From positions 1-64,000 of the forward strand of contig CAKZOK010000174.1 in assembly GCA_937136415.1 (NCBI GenBank): a stretch of 64,000 nucleotides of DNA. The letters run 5' to 3'. The notes under the pieces are model-generated. The model searched no databases. It was given only the letters and a program-made list of their open reading frames with translations, and was not told the origin of the DNA. The translations under genes and the position numbers were made by a program. This DNA comes from an uncultured Cytophagales bacterium (GTDB lineage: Bacteria; Bacteroidota; Bacteroidia; Cytophagales; Bernardetiaceae). Positions 46,401-55,200 of the stretch are shown in pieces; the stretch's first letter is position 1, and every line of letters begins with the position of its first letter.

Positions 46401-47288
46401 ATGTACAATTATCTCACCCCCAAATCTTTAGACCAATTCATAACTCTTGCCCTCAAAGAAGATATTCAAGATGGCGACCACTCCACACTTTCTTCTGTAC
46501 CTGCTAATGCTCAAAAAAAAGCGCACTTACTTATAAAAGGAGAAGGAGTTTTGGCTGGAATAGAACTCGCAAAACTTATTTTTGCCAAAGTAGATAAAAA
46601 CCTCAAATTAGACATTTTTCTAAATGATGGGGACAAAATAAAATACGGAAATATTGCGTTCATTGTGGAGGGAAAGGCACAATCTATCCTAACAGCAGAG
46701 CGATTAGTTCTAAATTGTATGCAACGAATGAGTGGAATTGCTACGCTTACCAATCAGTTTGTAACAGCAGTAGAAAATACAAATACCAAAATTTTGGATA
46801 CTCGTAAAACAACTCCCAACTCCAGAATTACAGAAAAATGGGCTGTCAAAATTGGAGGTGGAACAAACCATCGTTACGGACTCTTCGACATGATAATGCT
46901 GAAAGACAACCACATAGATTATGCTGGAGGAATTGAAAAAGCAATACAAGCAGCTCAAAATTATTGCAAAACAAATAACAAAAACCTCAAAATAGAAGTC
47001 GAAACAAGAAACCTAGAAGAAGTAAAACAAGTATTAGAAGTCAGCAAAAAAAATCAACCAATAGATTTTTTAATGTTAGATAATATGACAAATGAAATGA
47101 TGAAAGAAGCTGTCTTACTAATAAAAAACTTCAATGCCACTTCTTCTAAAAAAATAATCAGTGAGGCCTCTGGTGGAATTACATTAAAAACTGTAAAAAA
47201 TATTTCCAAAACAGGTATTGATTCTATTTCAGTAGGCGCACTTACTCACTCTTACCAAAGTTTGGATATGAGCCTAAAAGCAATCTAA
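46401..47288 (+). CDS. nadC: Nicotinate-nucleotide pyrophosphorylase (carboxylating)
   Basis: 295 residues from the ATG at 46401 (MYNYLTPKSLDQF), which fits the family; the frame is open 30 codons further upstream but that part is unlike NadC. The enzyme makes nicotinate mononucleotide from quinolinate and PRPP in NAD synthesis. Motifs: ALKEDIQDGDHST near the N-terminus, NCMQRMSGIAT, LDTRKTTPNSRITEKWAV split as LDTRKTTP and EKWAV, IGGGTNHRYGLFDMIMLKDNH split as GGGTNHRYGL and MLKDNH. nadA and nadB are not in the window. Confidence 0.93.
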   Translation: MYNYLTPKSLDQFITLALKEDIQDGDHSTLSSVPANAQKKAHLLIKGEGVLAGIELAKLIFAKVDKNLKLDIFLNDGDKIKYGNIAFIVEGKAQSILTAERLVLNCMQRMSGIATLTNQFVTAVENTNTKILDTRKTTPNSRITEKWAVKIGGGTNHRYGLFDMIMLKDNHIDYAGGIEKAIQAAQNYCKTNNKNLKIEVETRNLEEVKQVLEVSKKNQPIDFLMLDNMTNEMMKEAVLLIKNFNATSSKKIISEASGGITLKTVKNISKTGIDSISVGALTHSYQSLDMSLKAI

Positions 47289-47358
47289 TTTTGGCTTAAC
47301 CACCTATACAATATAATCTAAAAAAATAAATTCTAAAAAAATATTGATTTATAAAATA

Positions 47359-47378
47359 TTGACTATCAACACATTTAA
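47359..47378 (+). repeat. TGAATATCAA-like motif, copy 6
   Basis: TTGACTATCAACACATTTAA, 50 bp upstream of a strong promoter. Confidence 0.35.
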
Positions 47379-47429
47379 CCTAAAACAAAAAAATCAAACA
47401 AAAAAAATCCTTTTTTTTATAAAAAATGC

Positions 47430-47460
47430 TTGTAAAATCAAAAATACTATCTTACCTTTG
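47430..47460 (+). promoter_or_regulatory. Distal tRNA-Asp promoter
   Basis: TTG at 47430-47432, 20 bp, then TACCTTTG at 47453-47460, followed by CATCGCA: a textbook Bacteroidetes promoter. The leader to the first tRNA would be about 170 nt. Confidence 0.65.
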
Positions 47461-47583
47461 CATCGCACTTTAGGAAAACAAACAAAGTGTTTTTGACAAT
47501 TTTCAAAAGAGAAAATTAAAAAACAAATAAAATATTTTTTATAATTTATTTCAAATGAACTTTTTTTTTCAAAAACAAGTTTG

Positions 47584-47591
47584 TATATTTG
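47584..47591 (+). promoter_or_regulatory. Proximal tRNA-Asp -7 box
   Basis: TATATTTG, about 45 bp upstream of the first tRNA; no clear -33 element. Confidence 0.4.
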
Positions 47592-47635
47592 AACTTAATT
47601 AGAAACTAAAAAAATATTCTGAAAAAACAAAATAC

Positions 47636-47709
47636 GGTTTGGTAGTTCAGTTGGTTAGAATACATGCCTGTCACGCATGGGGTCGCGGGTTCGAGTCCCG
47701 TCCAGACCG
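47636..47709 (+). tRNA. tRNA-Asp (GTC), copy 1
   Basis: 74 nt. Acceptor stem GGTTTGG/CCAGACC, anticodon GTC in a CCTGTCACG loop, TTCGAGT T-loop and discriminator G, as expected for Asp. CCA is not encoded (the next bases are CTA). Confidence 0.97.
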
Positions 47710-47771
47710 CTAAATTCAGAATAATTTTTTATATTTGTTTTTAATTTACTTTTAAAGTAAAGTCAAAAAAT

Positions 47772-47845
47772 GGTTTGGTAGTTCAGTTGGTTAGAATACA
47801 TGCCTGTCACGCATGGGGTCGCGGGTTCGAGTCCCGTCCAGACCG
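47772..47845 (+). tRNA. tRNA-Asp (GTC), copy 2
   Basis: Identical in sequence to copy 1 and 62 bp downstream. Here the discriminator G is followed by CCA at 47846-47848 in the genome. A terminator follows. Confidence 0.97.
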
Positions 47846-47857
47846 CCATTTCTAAAA

Positions 47858-47890
47858 AGTCTTGTAGAATTTTCTACAAGACTTTTTTTT
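47858..47890 (+). terminator. Terminator of the tRNA-Asp pair
   Basis: 12-bp stem AGTCTTGTAGAA/TTCTACAAGACT followed by seven T residues. Confidence 0.92.
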
Positions 47891-48107
47891 ATATTCATTT
47901 TTTATAAAAACATAGCTTTCAAAGCAAATAATATTCGTTTATAATTTATAGCTTTGTGCTTTCCAAAAACAAACAAAAAACTAATTCTATTCGTAAGAAA
48001 TAAAAATACTAATAGACTAAATTTTAGTTTGTCTGAATAAAAACAAAAATTACTCTAATTTTTAGTTTATAATTCTTTCTTTACAACCATTTGAATTTCT
48101 ATTTTTT

Positions 48108-48716
48108 ATGATTCAAATTGCTATTTTTGCTTCAGGCAATGGCTCAAATGCTGCAAAAATTATCGAACACTTTAAACTACAAAAAGACGTTTCTTTTGTT
48201 GTTTTGTCTAATAATGCAAATGCTTTTGTTATCGAAAGAGCAAAACGGTTAGGAGTAGAAGTTGCTGTTTTTGAAAAAAATGACCTCTACAAAACTAAAA
48301 GTGTTTTGCGTTTTTTAGAATGCAAAGAAATTGACCTAATTGTATTGGCTGGCTTTATGTGGCTGATTCCATCTAATTTTGTAACTGCTTTTCCCAACAA
48401 AATCATTAATATTCACCCTGCTTTATTGCCAAAATATGGAGGAAAAGGAATGTATGGAGAAAATGTACATCAAGCTGTCATAAAAAATAAAGAAACTCAA
48501 TCAGGAATTACAATTCATCTTGTAAATGAAAAATATGACGATGGACAAATCATATTTCAAGAAAAAATAGAAATCGAACCCAAAGACACAGCCGAAATAT
48601 TAGCACACAAAATTCATACATTAGAACATCTTTATTATCCTCTAATTATAGAAGAATTAATAGACGAAATACGTCAGAAAAAAGAACAAAAGAAAGAAGA
48701 AGAGGAAGAGCAATAG
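48108..48716 (+). CDS. purN: Phosphoribosylglycinamide formyltransferase
   Basis: 202-residue GAR transformylase of purine synthesis, using 10-formyltetrahydrofolate. The phosphate-binding FASGNGSN is at 8-15, and the catalytic residues are N101 and H103 (NIHPALLPKYGG) and the aspartate in EKYDDGQII (about 144-145). The C-terminus carries a very charged tail (KKEQKKEEEEEQ). PurQ is also in the window (62576) but far away, so purine genes are dispersed. Confidence 0.94.
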   Translation: MIQIAIFASGNGSNAAKIIEHFKLQKDVSFVVLSNNANAFVIERAKRLGVEVAVFEKNDLYKTKSVLRFLECKEIDLIVLAGFMWLIPSNFVTAFPNKIINIHPALLPKYGGKGMYGENVHQAVIKNKETQSGITIHLVNEKYDDGQIIFQEKIEIEPKDTAEILAHKIHTLEHLYYPLIIEELIDEIRQKKEQKKEEEEEQ

Positions 48717-48746
48717 AATAAAACTAACTTCCTCATCTGTTATTTT

Positions 48747-49265
48747 TTACTTACCAACTTTCTCAAAAAAATAATTTAGTTCTTCATCAAAAATAGAAAT
48801 CGGAATTTGATGTGCCAAATCATTCCGAAGATGAATAGATAATGGTTCACCTTCCTCCATATCACTCATCAAAATTGGTAAAGTATCAAAAGGATTAATG
48901 ACTTCATCGTGCCTACCCAAAATTACACGTAAGTATTTCTTGCGTGGATTTTTCTCATTATCATTGACAAGAGGCAAAGCAGGCAATTCTTGAATTATAC
49001 TTCTATAAGGCAAGGCAGGATTAAACGCCAAACACGGAATTTGCCAAAACCAAGACAAATAATAAGCCGTCAAACCTCCCATGCTACTGCCAATGATGAG
49101 TTCAATTTTTTCATCTTTATAGCGTTCTAATAATGTCTGAATAGTATAAGGGTCTTTGCGATAGTCAATCAAAGGAGCAATAAGATTATTGGTATATTTG
49201 TCCAAAATAACTCGTTTTTCATCAGACAAAAAACTATCTAAACCATGTAAATAAAGTGTTTTCAT
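48747..49265 (-). CDS. YqiA/YcfP-like small alpha/beta hydrolase
   Basis: 172 residues from the ATG at 49265 (MKTLYLHGLDS). This start is supported by a -7 box just upstream, which a longer in-frame start at 49289 would precede. The nucleophile elbow is GSSMGG (59-64, Ser61); an aspartate in LGRHDEVI and a C-terminal histidine in LAHQIPI complete a probable triad. Members are small esterases of unknown physiological substrate. Convergent with purN. Confidence 0.83.
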   Translation of the reverse strand: MKTLYLHGLDSFLSDEKRVILDKYTNNLIAPLIDYRKDPYTIQTLLERYKDEKIELIIGSSMGGLTAYYLSWFWQIPCLAFNPALPYRSIIQELPALPLVNDNEKNPRKKYLRVILGRHDEVINPFDTLPILMSDMEEGEPLSIHLRNDLAHQIPISIFDEELNYFFEKVGK

Positions 49266-49273
49266 TTTAATAT

Positions 49274-49281
49274 CAAAAATA
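49274..49281 (-). promoter_or_regulatory. -7 box just upstream of the esterase start
   Basis: Minus-strand TATTTTTG ends 8 bp before the ATG at 49265, predicting a leader of only a few bases. Confidence 0.45.
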
Positions 49282-49377
49282 TGTAACAACTTGATTTGTC
49301 AAGCTGATTTATTCAAAAAACAATAAAGAGTTATACAAAAAAACAGAAATCAAACAAATCAACATTTTTTTTAATTC

Positions 49378-49396
49378 ATTGATAATCAAAATTTTA
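49378..49396 (+). repeat. TGAATATCAA-like motif, copy 7
   Basis: ATTGATAATCAAAATTTTA, about 190 bp upstream of the DUF4350 gene. Confidence 0.3.
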
Positions 49397-49589
49397 CACC
49401 CATAATTTGCAATTTTTAACTCGTAATTACTCCAAAGGTAAGTCAATATCGAATTAATTATCTTATTTTTAGTAAATTTAGCTTTCAAACTAGAAATAAA
49501 GAAACCAAAAAATGAAATAAAAACTAAAGTCAGAACAGATTAAAAAAGAATAATTATACTTTCTGTTTAATTCAAAAAAAAATAGATTC

Positions 49590-50942
49590 ATGGAAAAAAG
49601 AACCTTTACAAATATTTTAATTACATTGGTTGTATTAGCACTAATTCCGATTGGTGTTGGTGTTTTTATTTACCTACAAAATCAATATATAGATTGGCAC
49701 GAAACCTATACAACTGAAAGCAAAGAGCCTTATAATAACTATATGATTTTTAATCTTTTAAAGGAGTATAAGCCAAAAAAAGAATTTGTTTTTATAGATA
49801 ATCTACTTACCGAAAAACTAGCCGAAGAAGAAATAAAAGACGCTAAAAATACAATGTCTTATGTTTTTGTGGGTTCTTCTCCTTTTTTATTAAAAAAGGA
49901 AATAGATTCATTAATGAGTTTTGTAAAAAAAGGAAATAGTGCTTTTTTTATGGCTTCTCGTGTTCCTGATTCTTTATTTATATTATTAAACCTAAATTCT
50001 CAAGATTATGATTATCTATATGATTCATTGATTTCTACTAATTTGACAAATTCAGTGCTGCATAATGAGCCTAATTTTATATTTAATTATAGAAAAAAAA
50101 GAAAATCAGTACCTAAAAATTGGTCATACTTTGAAGGAATCAACACAGGAAAAACAAATCAGTATCAAGAACTCGGTTATATTTATAAAGAAACTGCTAT
50201 TCAAAAACACAACAATTATGAAAGCCAATATACCGATTCAGATGCCTATCAAAATGAAAACATCGAAGAAGAAAGTATAAATAATGATAATAAAAAGAAA
50301 CATACTAATTTTATTCGTGTAAAACATGGAGAAGGATATTTTTACTTTCACAAAAATCCTATTCTTTTTACCAATTATTACCTTATTCAAGAAGACGGAA
50401 AAAAATATGCTGAACGAGTTTTGTCCTATATTCCAGAGGGAAATATTCTATGGGACGAACGCTCGCATTTTAGAAAATATCAAAAAAGAGACAGAACACC
50501 TAGCCCATTGAGTTATATTCTTTCACAGCCTTCATTGGCTTGGGGGTATTACACCTTATTGGTTAGTGCGCTTTTATTTGTGATTTTTAGAGGAAAAAGA
50601 ATGCAGCGTATTATCCCAATTCTAAGAAAAGAAGAAAATACATCATTAGAATTTACCAAAACAGTAGGACAGCTTTATTACCTACAAAAAGACCATAAAC
50701 GCCTCTCTCAACTCAAAATCCGTCTTTTCTTTGATTATATCCGTACACATTACCACATGAATACACAACATATAGATGATGATTTTAGAAAAAAATTATC
50801 TGAGCGTTCGGGAATAAAAAAAGAAACTATAGAATTACTCTTAACCGATATTCAAAAAATAAATGGTCAAAATGAAGTTTCAGAATGGCTCTTAAGAAAA
50901 ATTCATACTCAAATTCAAGAATTTTATAAAAATTGTAAATAA
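49590..50942 (+). CDS. DUF4350 membrane protein
   Basis: 450 residues. A membrane helix at about 9-29 and a second at about 310-330 flank an extracytoplasmic domain that begins NNYMIFNLLKEYKPKKEF, the usual DUF4350 opening. The C-terminal cytoplasmic part (about 335-450) is helical. DUF4350 genes normally cluster with moxR and DUF58; here moxR follows after 107 bp in the same direction, so this is probably a two-gene operon. The system is thought to act on membrane or surface protein assembly, but no function is proven from sequence. Confidence 0.82.
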   Translation: MEKRTFTNILITLVVLALIPIGVGVFIYLQNQYIDWHETYTTESKEPYNNYMIFNLLKEYKPKKEFVFIDNLLTEKLAEEEIKDAKNTMSYVFVGSSPFLLKKEIDSLMSFVKKGNSAFFMASRVPDSLFILLNLNSQDYDYLYDSLISTNLTNSVLHNEPNFIFNYRKKRKSVPKNWSYFEGINTGKTNQYQELGYIYKETAIQKHNNYESQYTDSDAYQNENIEEESINNDNKKKHTNFIRVKHGEGYFYFHKNPILFTNYYLIQEDGKKYAERVLSYIPEGNILWDERSHFRKYQKRDRTPSPLSYILSQPSLAWGYYTLLVSALLFVIFRGKRMQRIIPILRKEENTSLEFTKTVGQLYYLQKDHKRLSQLKIRLFFDYIRTHYHMNTQHIDDDFRKKLSERSGIKKETIELLLTDIQKINGQNEVSEWLLRKIHTQIQEFYKNCK

Positions 50943-51049
50943 AATATAATCACGACCAAAAGGCAAAAAAGTCAATTAAAAATTAGGAAAAATATATCTT
51001 AATTTTATAATAAAAATTGTTTTTCAATTCATTCATTAGCTATTAATTT

Positions 51050-52090
51050 ATGCAAGATAATACATCAGAAAATCACTCTCAAAATATAGGTTTTCAATCA
51101 GAAGAAACGAGTCAAGAATCTAATTTTACAGATTCTTCTAATCAACAACTCGATTTTATCTATCAATCTGTTTCGAAGATAAAATCCGAAATTCATAAAA
51201 TAATTATTGGTCAAGATGAAATGATTGACTTGCTATTGGTCAGCTTATTTGCCGATGGACACGTACTTTTAGAGGGTGTTCCAGGGGTTGCCAAAACAAT
51301 TACAGCCAAACTATTGGCTCGTACATTATCGATTGATTTTTCTAGGATTCAGTTCACGCCTGATATGATGCCAACCGATATTTTGGGTACAACTATTTAC
51401 AGTCTTCAAGAAGCTGAATTTAACTTTACAAAAGGTCCTATTTTTTCTCAAATTGTTTTGATTGATGAAATAAACCGTGCGCCAGCCAAAACGCAGGCTG
51501 CTCTTTTCGAAGTAATGGAAGAAAGACAAGTTACCATTGATGGAACAACTCACAAAATGGAATTGCCCTTCTTTGTAATTGCAACTCAAAACCCTATCGA
51601 ACAAGAAGGAACATATCGCCTACCAGAGGCACAATTAGACCGTTTTTTGTTTCGTATTAGTTTGAACTATCCTTCACTTAGCGAAGAAAAACAGATTTTA
51701 CATCGATTCAAAAATCAGCTACAAAATGATATATCGGTTGTAAATCCTGTCTTAAAGGGTGTTGATATTTTAGCATGTCGCAAGATTGTTGAAGAAGTTC
51801 ATATCAAAGACGAACTCTTAGATTATATTGCCGAAATTACCTACCAAACTAGGAATCATGGTTCGCTTTATTTGGGAGCTTCTCCTCGTGCTTCGCTTGC
51901 CATTATGCGTGCTTCGAAAGCGATGGCAGTATTACGTGGACGTATGTTTGTAACGCCAGAAGATATTCAAGAAGTGGCTTATCCAGTTTTGGGGCATCGT
52001 ATTATGATAACGCCAGAGCGAGAAATGGAAGGACTGACAGGAGAAGATTTAGTAAAAGAAATGATACAAAAATTAGATGTTCCTAGATAA
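51050..52090 (+). CDS. MoxR-family AAA+ ATPase
   Basis: 346 residues. After a low-complexity N-terminus (about 1-35) comes the AAA core: MoxR-type Walker A GVPGVAKT (about 76-83), Walker B VLIDEINRAP (about 135-144), sensor region FVIATQNPIEQEGTYRLPEAQLDRF split as ATQNPIEQEGTY and PEAQLDRF, and the helical lid with GASPRASLA. MoxR ATPases are chaperone-like and work with vWA/DUF58 proteins. Ends at a terminator. Confidence 0.93.
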   Translation: MQDNTSENHSQNIGFQSEETSQESNFTDSSNQQLDFIYQSVSKIKSEIHKIIIGQDEMIDLLLVSLFADGHVLLEGVPGVAKTITAKLLARTLSIDFSRIQFTPDMMPTDILGTTIYSLQEAEFNFTKGPIFSQIVLIDEINRAPAKTQAALFEVMEERQVTIDGTTHKMELPFFVIATQNPIEQEGTYRLPEAQLDRFLFRISLNYPSLSEEKQILHRFKNQLQNDISVVNPVLKGVDILACRKIVEEVHIKDELLDYIAEITYQTRNHGSLYLGASPRASLAIMRASKAMAVLRGRMFVTPEDIQEVAYPVLGHRIMITPEREMEGLTGEDLVKEMIQKLDVPR

Positions 52091-52111
52091 TTAAAAATAA
52101 TAAAAACGTCA

Positions 52112-52140
52112 TTTTCATTTTAGATTTTGGCGTTTTTTTA
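52112..52140 (+). terminator. Terminator after moxR
   Basis: AAAAACG pairs with CGTTTTT, with further partial pairing, then a T run. Confidence 0.6.
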
Positions 52141-52216
52141 TACAATTTATTGTACATTCACTCGTTTATCTTTCGTAAAACAATATAAAAAATCACCAAC
52201 TAACTACCTCAAAACT

Positions 52217-55200
52217 ATGCGTTTTCTACTACTTTTGCTTTTTATAATTACTTTTGCTTTTCCTTCCTTTTCTCAAAATAATAACTCGGAAACTACTCGC
52301 CTGCCTGTTCAAAAAAATGGAAAATGGGGAATTATTGACCAAAACTCAAAAAAAATTATTCCTTTAGAATATGACTTTGTAGAAGTAGCCGAATTTAATT
52401 ATTTGCTCCTAAAAAAAAATAATAAATGGATTGCAACTGACCAAAATGGAAAACCTCTTTTGACTTTTACAGATAATGCAACCGAAATAAAAGTCATCGA
52501 TTCTTTACTAATTGCCTATAAAAGCAAAAAAGAAAATCAAGAAAATAAATATACATTTCTCTCCAAAAATGGCAATAAAACAGAAGCGCATTTTGATAGA
52601 ATTTATAAAATGAGAAATTCATATTCTTTAGGATATAAAAATGAAACAAAAAAATATGATTTGATAAATCCAGATGCCAAAATACTAATTTCAGCTATTG
52701 ATACAGCTTATTTTTTAACTAATCAGAATGTCAAAATTCAAACTCAAGTAATTGTAGCCAAAAAAGGAAAAGAAGAGTATCTTCCAAACCTAAAGAACCC
52801 AATTCTTTCTAAAAAACAGCTTTATAATATTCAACTTTTACCAAATGGTTGTACAAGTTTTGGGGCTGGTCGTCCTTTGGGAGTAGCTGATAAAAATGGA
52901 AATGTGATTATTGAGCCAAAATATGCCTCTGTTGTTGCGCTTTCAATGGATTATTTGGCACTGAAAACTCCAATGGCAAATTGGTCTTTGTATAATCTGA
53001 AAACAAAAAAAGAAATCACCAAAGCAGAATATTCATTTTTTGAAGTCATTGAAGTTAAAAATAATAATAAAAAAGAAATCAGAATTACGGCTTGTCAGAA
53101 TGGAAAATGTGGAGTAATGGACAAAAACGCCAAATTTATTTTACAACCCACTTATTCACAAATTTATAATCTTCAAAACAAGCTCTTTGTAGGAAAAAAT
53201 AACATAAATAAATGGTCAATTTTAGATAAAAACGGAAAAAAAATACTTAATCAAAACTTTGATTTAATTTATGATTTTACAGAATATTCGCCATTCACAA
53301 AAGTAACCACAACAGAAGGCGATGGGCTTCTTAACAAAAATGGAAAATTAATTTTGAATCCAGTATATAGTGGAATTGATGTTTTTATTCCAAAAAAAAA
53401 TCAAACAATCGTTTTTGCTTATCAAAATGAAAAAATTACAGTTTTAGAGTTTGATAAATCAAATAATAAAAAGAAAGAAAGCATTTTTTCTTCTTTTCAA
53501 GCATTGCCTTCAAAGTATTCAAAATTAGACAAACCTGAAGTTTTTACGGCACAACTTGCCAACCGACTTTCAACAAATTTTCGTTGGTTTCAAAATCCAA
53601 AAACAAAAAAATGGCATTTGCTAAACAAAAAACGTGAACCAGCCTTTAGAAATGGTTTTGATGTAATTTTGGTAGAGCCGATTGCAGGCTTTACACTAGG
53701 AAAAAATAATGTAAATGGTAGCCTTTCTGCTGCTTCGCTCATTGACCATCAAAATGGAAAATTGATTAGCCAAAACAAACTTTTTTATGTGCAATTAGAA
53801 GATTTCAGAACGGCAGACATAGCAAGAGCTTACGCAGATAGCACAAAAGAAAACGCCATTTTGACCAAAACAGGGCTATTAGTTACTCAAATTGCAGGAT
53901 TGACTATTGATTCGATGACTTATTTTTCCGAAAATCGTTTGCCAATAAAAGCAGGTGGAAAATATGGATTAATGGACGAAAAAGGGCAAGTAATTTTGCC
54001 TCCTACCTATTCAATGATTATGCCCTTCGAAAACGGAGTAGCAAAGGTTCAATTAGGAAATAATTTTGGAATAATTGATAAAGCTGGAAAAATAATTTTA
54101 CCCGTAGAATACGAATATATCGGAAATTTTGAAAATGGATTAGTATTAATTGTAAAAAATAAAAAAGTAGGCATAACAGACACAAAAGGCAAAATAATCA
54201 TTGAGCCACAATACGAAAGATTGAGCATAGAAAATAAAATAATTAGAGCCAGAAAAAACAAAAAATGGGGAATTATAAACAATCAAAACAAAGCTATTTT
54301 GCCTTTTGAATATCAATATATTAGTACATTTTCTGAAAATATGGCTATTATTAGAAAAAATAATTTATGGGGATTTTTATCTAATCAAAACGGAATACCA
54401 AAAATTATTTTAGCACCCTCTATTCAAGCCGACTTTATAAACGAAATCAGAAATGGAATGGCAAAAGTCAGTTCGGAACGCTATATTGAAGAAGATGGCT
54501 ATGGAAATAAAAATGCTTTTTATAAGAAAAATGGAATTATCAAAACAAATGGAACTTGGGTTTTAGAACAAAAATATAGTTTTATTGAAGGTGTAATTTT
54601 TGAAACAGAGCCAAAAAATGAACTTGTTTTGATAGAGCAGAACAACAAAATTGGTTATGCCGACAAAACAGGAAAAATTGTTGTAGCACCTCTCTATTCT
54701 AATATTGAAGATAATTTTTCAGAAATTTATTATGCAAAAAAAGGAATTTCAGAAGTCAAAAATGGGCATTTAATTGGCTATATCAATCATTTAGGAAAAG
54801 AAATTTTGCCTTTAGATTTTTCAAAAGTAAATAATTTTTATGGTATTTATGACGTAAAAGATGCCGTAACAGTGGCGCAAAAGAAAAACAAAAAATACGG
54901 TACAATCGATAGACATAACAATACAATTATTCCCTTTGAATATGATTTTATTGGAATGGATAAGCGAAATGACACACTTTCTTTTGTCAAACAAAATAAT
55001 AAATGGGGTGTAATTAATCCTTTTGGAAAAACGGTTGTGCCATTTCATTATTCATCGGTAAAATATTTACAGAAGCCAAACAACAGAAATAAAAAAGAGG
55101 CTATTATTGAGGTATTTTTGGATTCTTCTGTTATTTCTTATTTAGATAAAAAAGGAAAATTCCTTGAAGAAAATCCAAATAAAAACTTAATTATTGTGAA

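Larger units (their letters stand above)
47289..47635. other. 347-bp region upstream of the tRNA genes
   Basis: No ORF. It holds a TGACTATCAA motif (47359-47378) and two promoter-like sequences (47430-47460 and 47584-47591). Confidence 0.6.
49266..49589. other. 324-bp divergent region before the DUF4350 gene
   Basis: It contains the esterase -7 box and a TGATAATCAA motif at 49378. No exact -7 box was found for the plus-strand operon. Confidence 0.5.

Noticed and set aside
52127-52216. TTG start 30 codons upstream for the second WG protein
   Set aside because: It overlaps the moxR terminator, and the ATG at 52217 is directly followed by a signal peptide.
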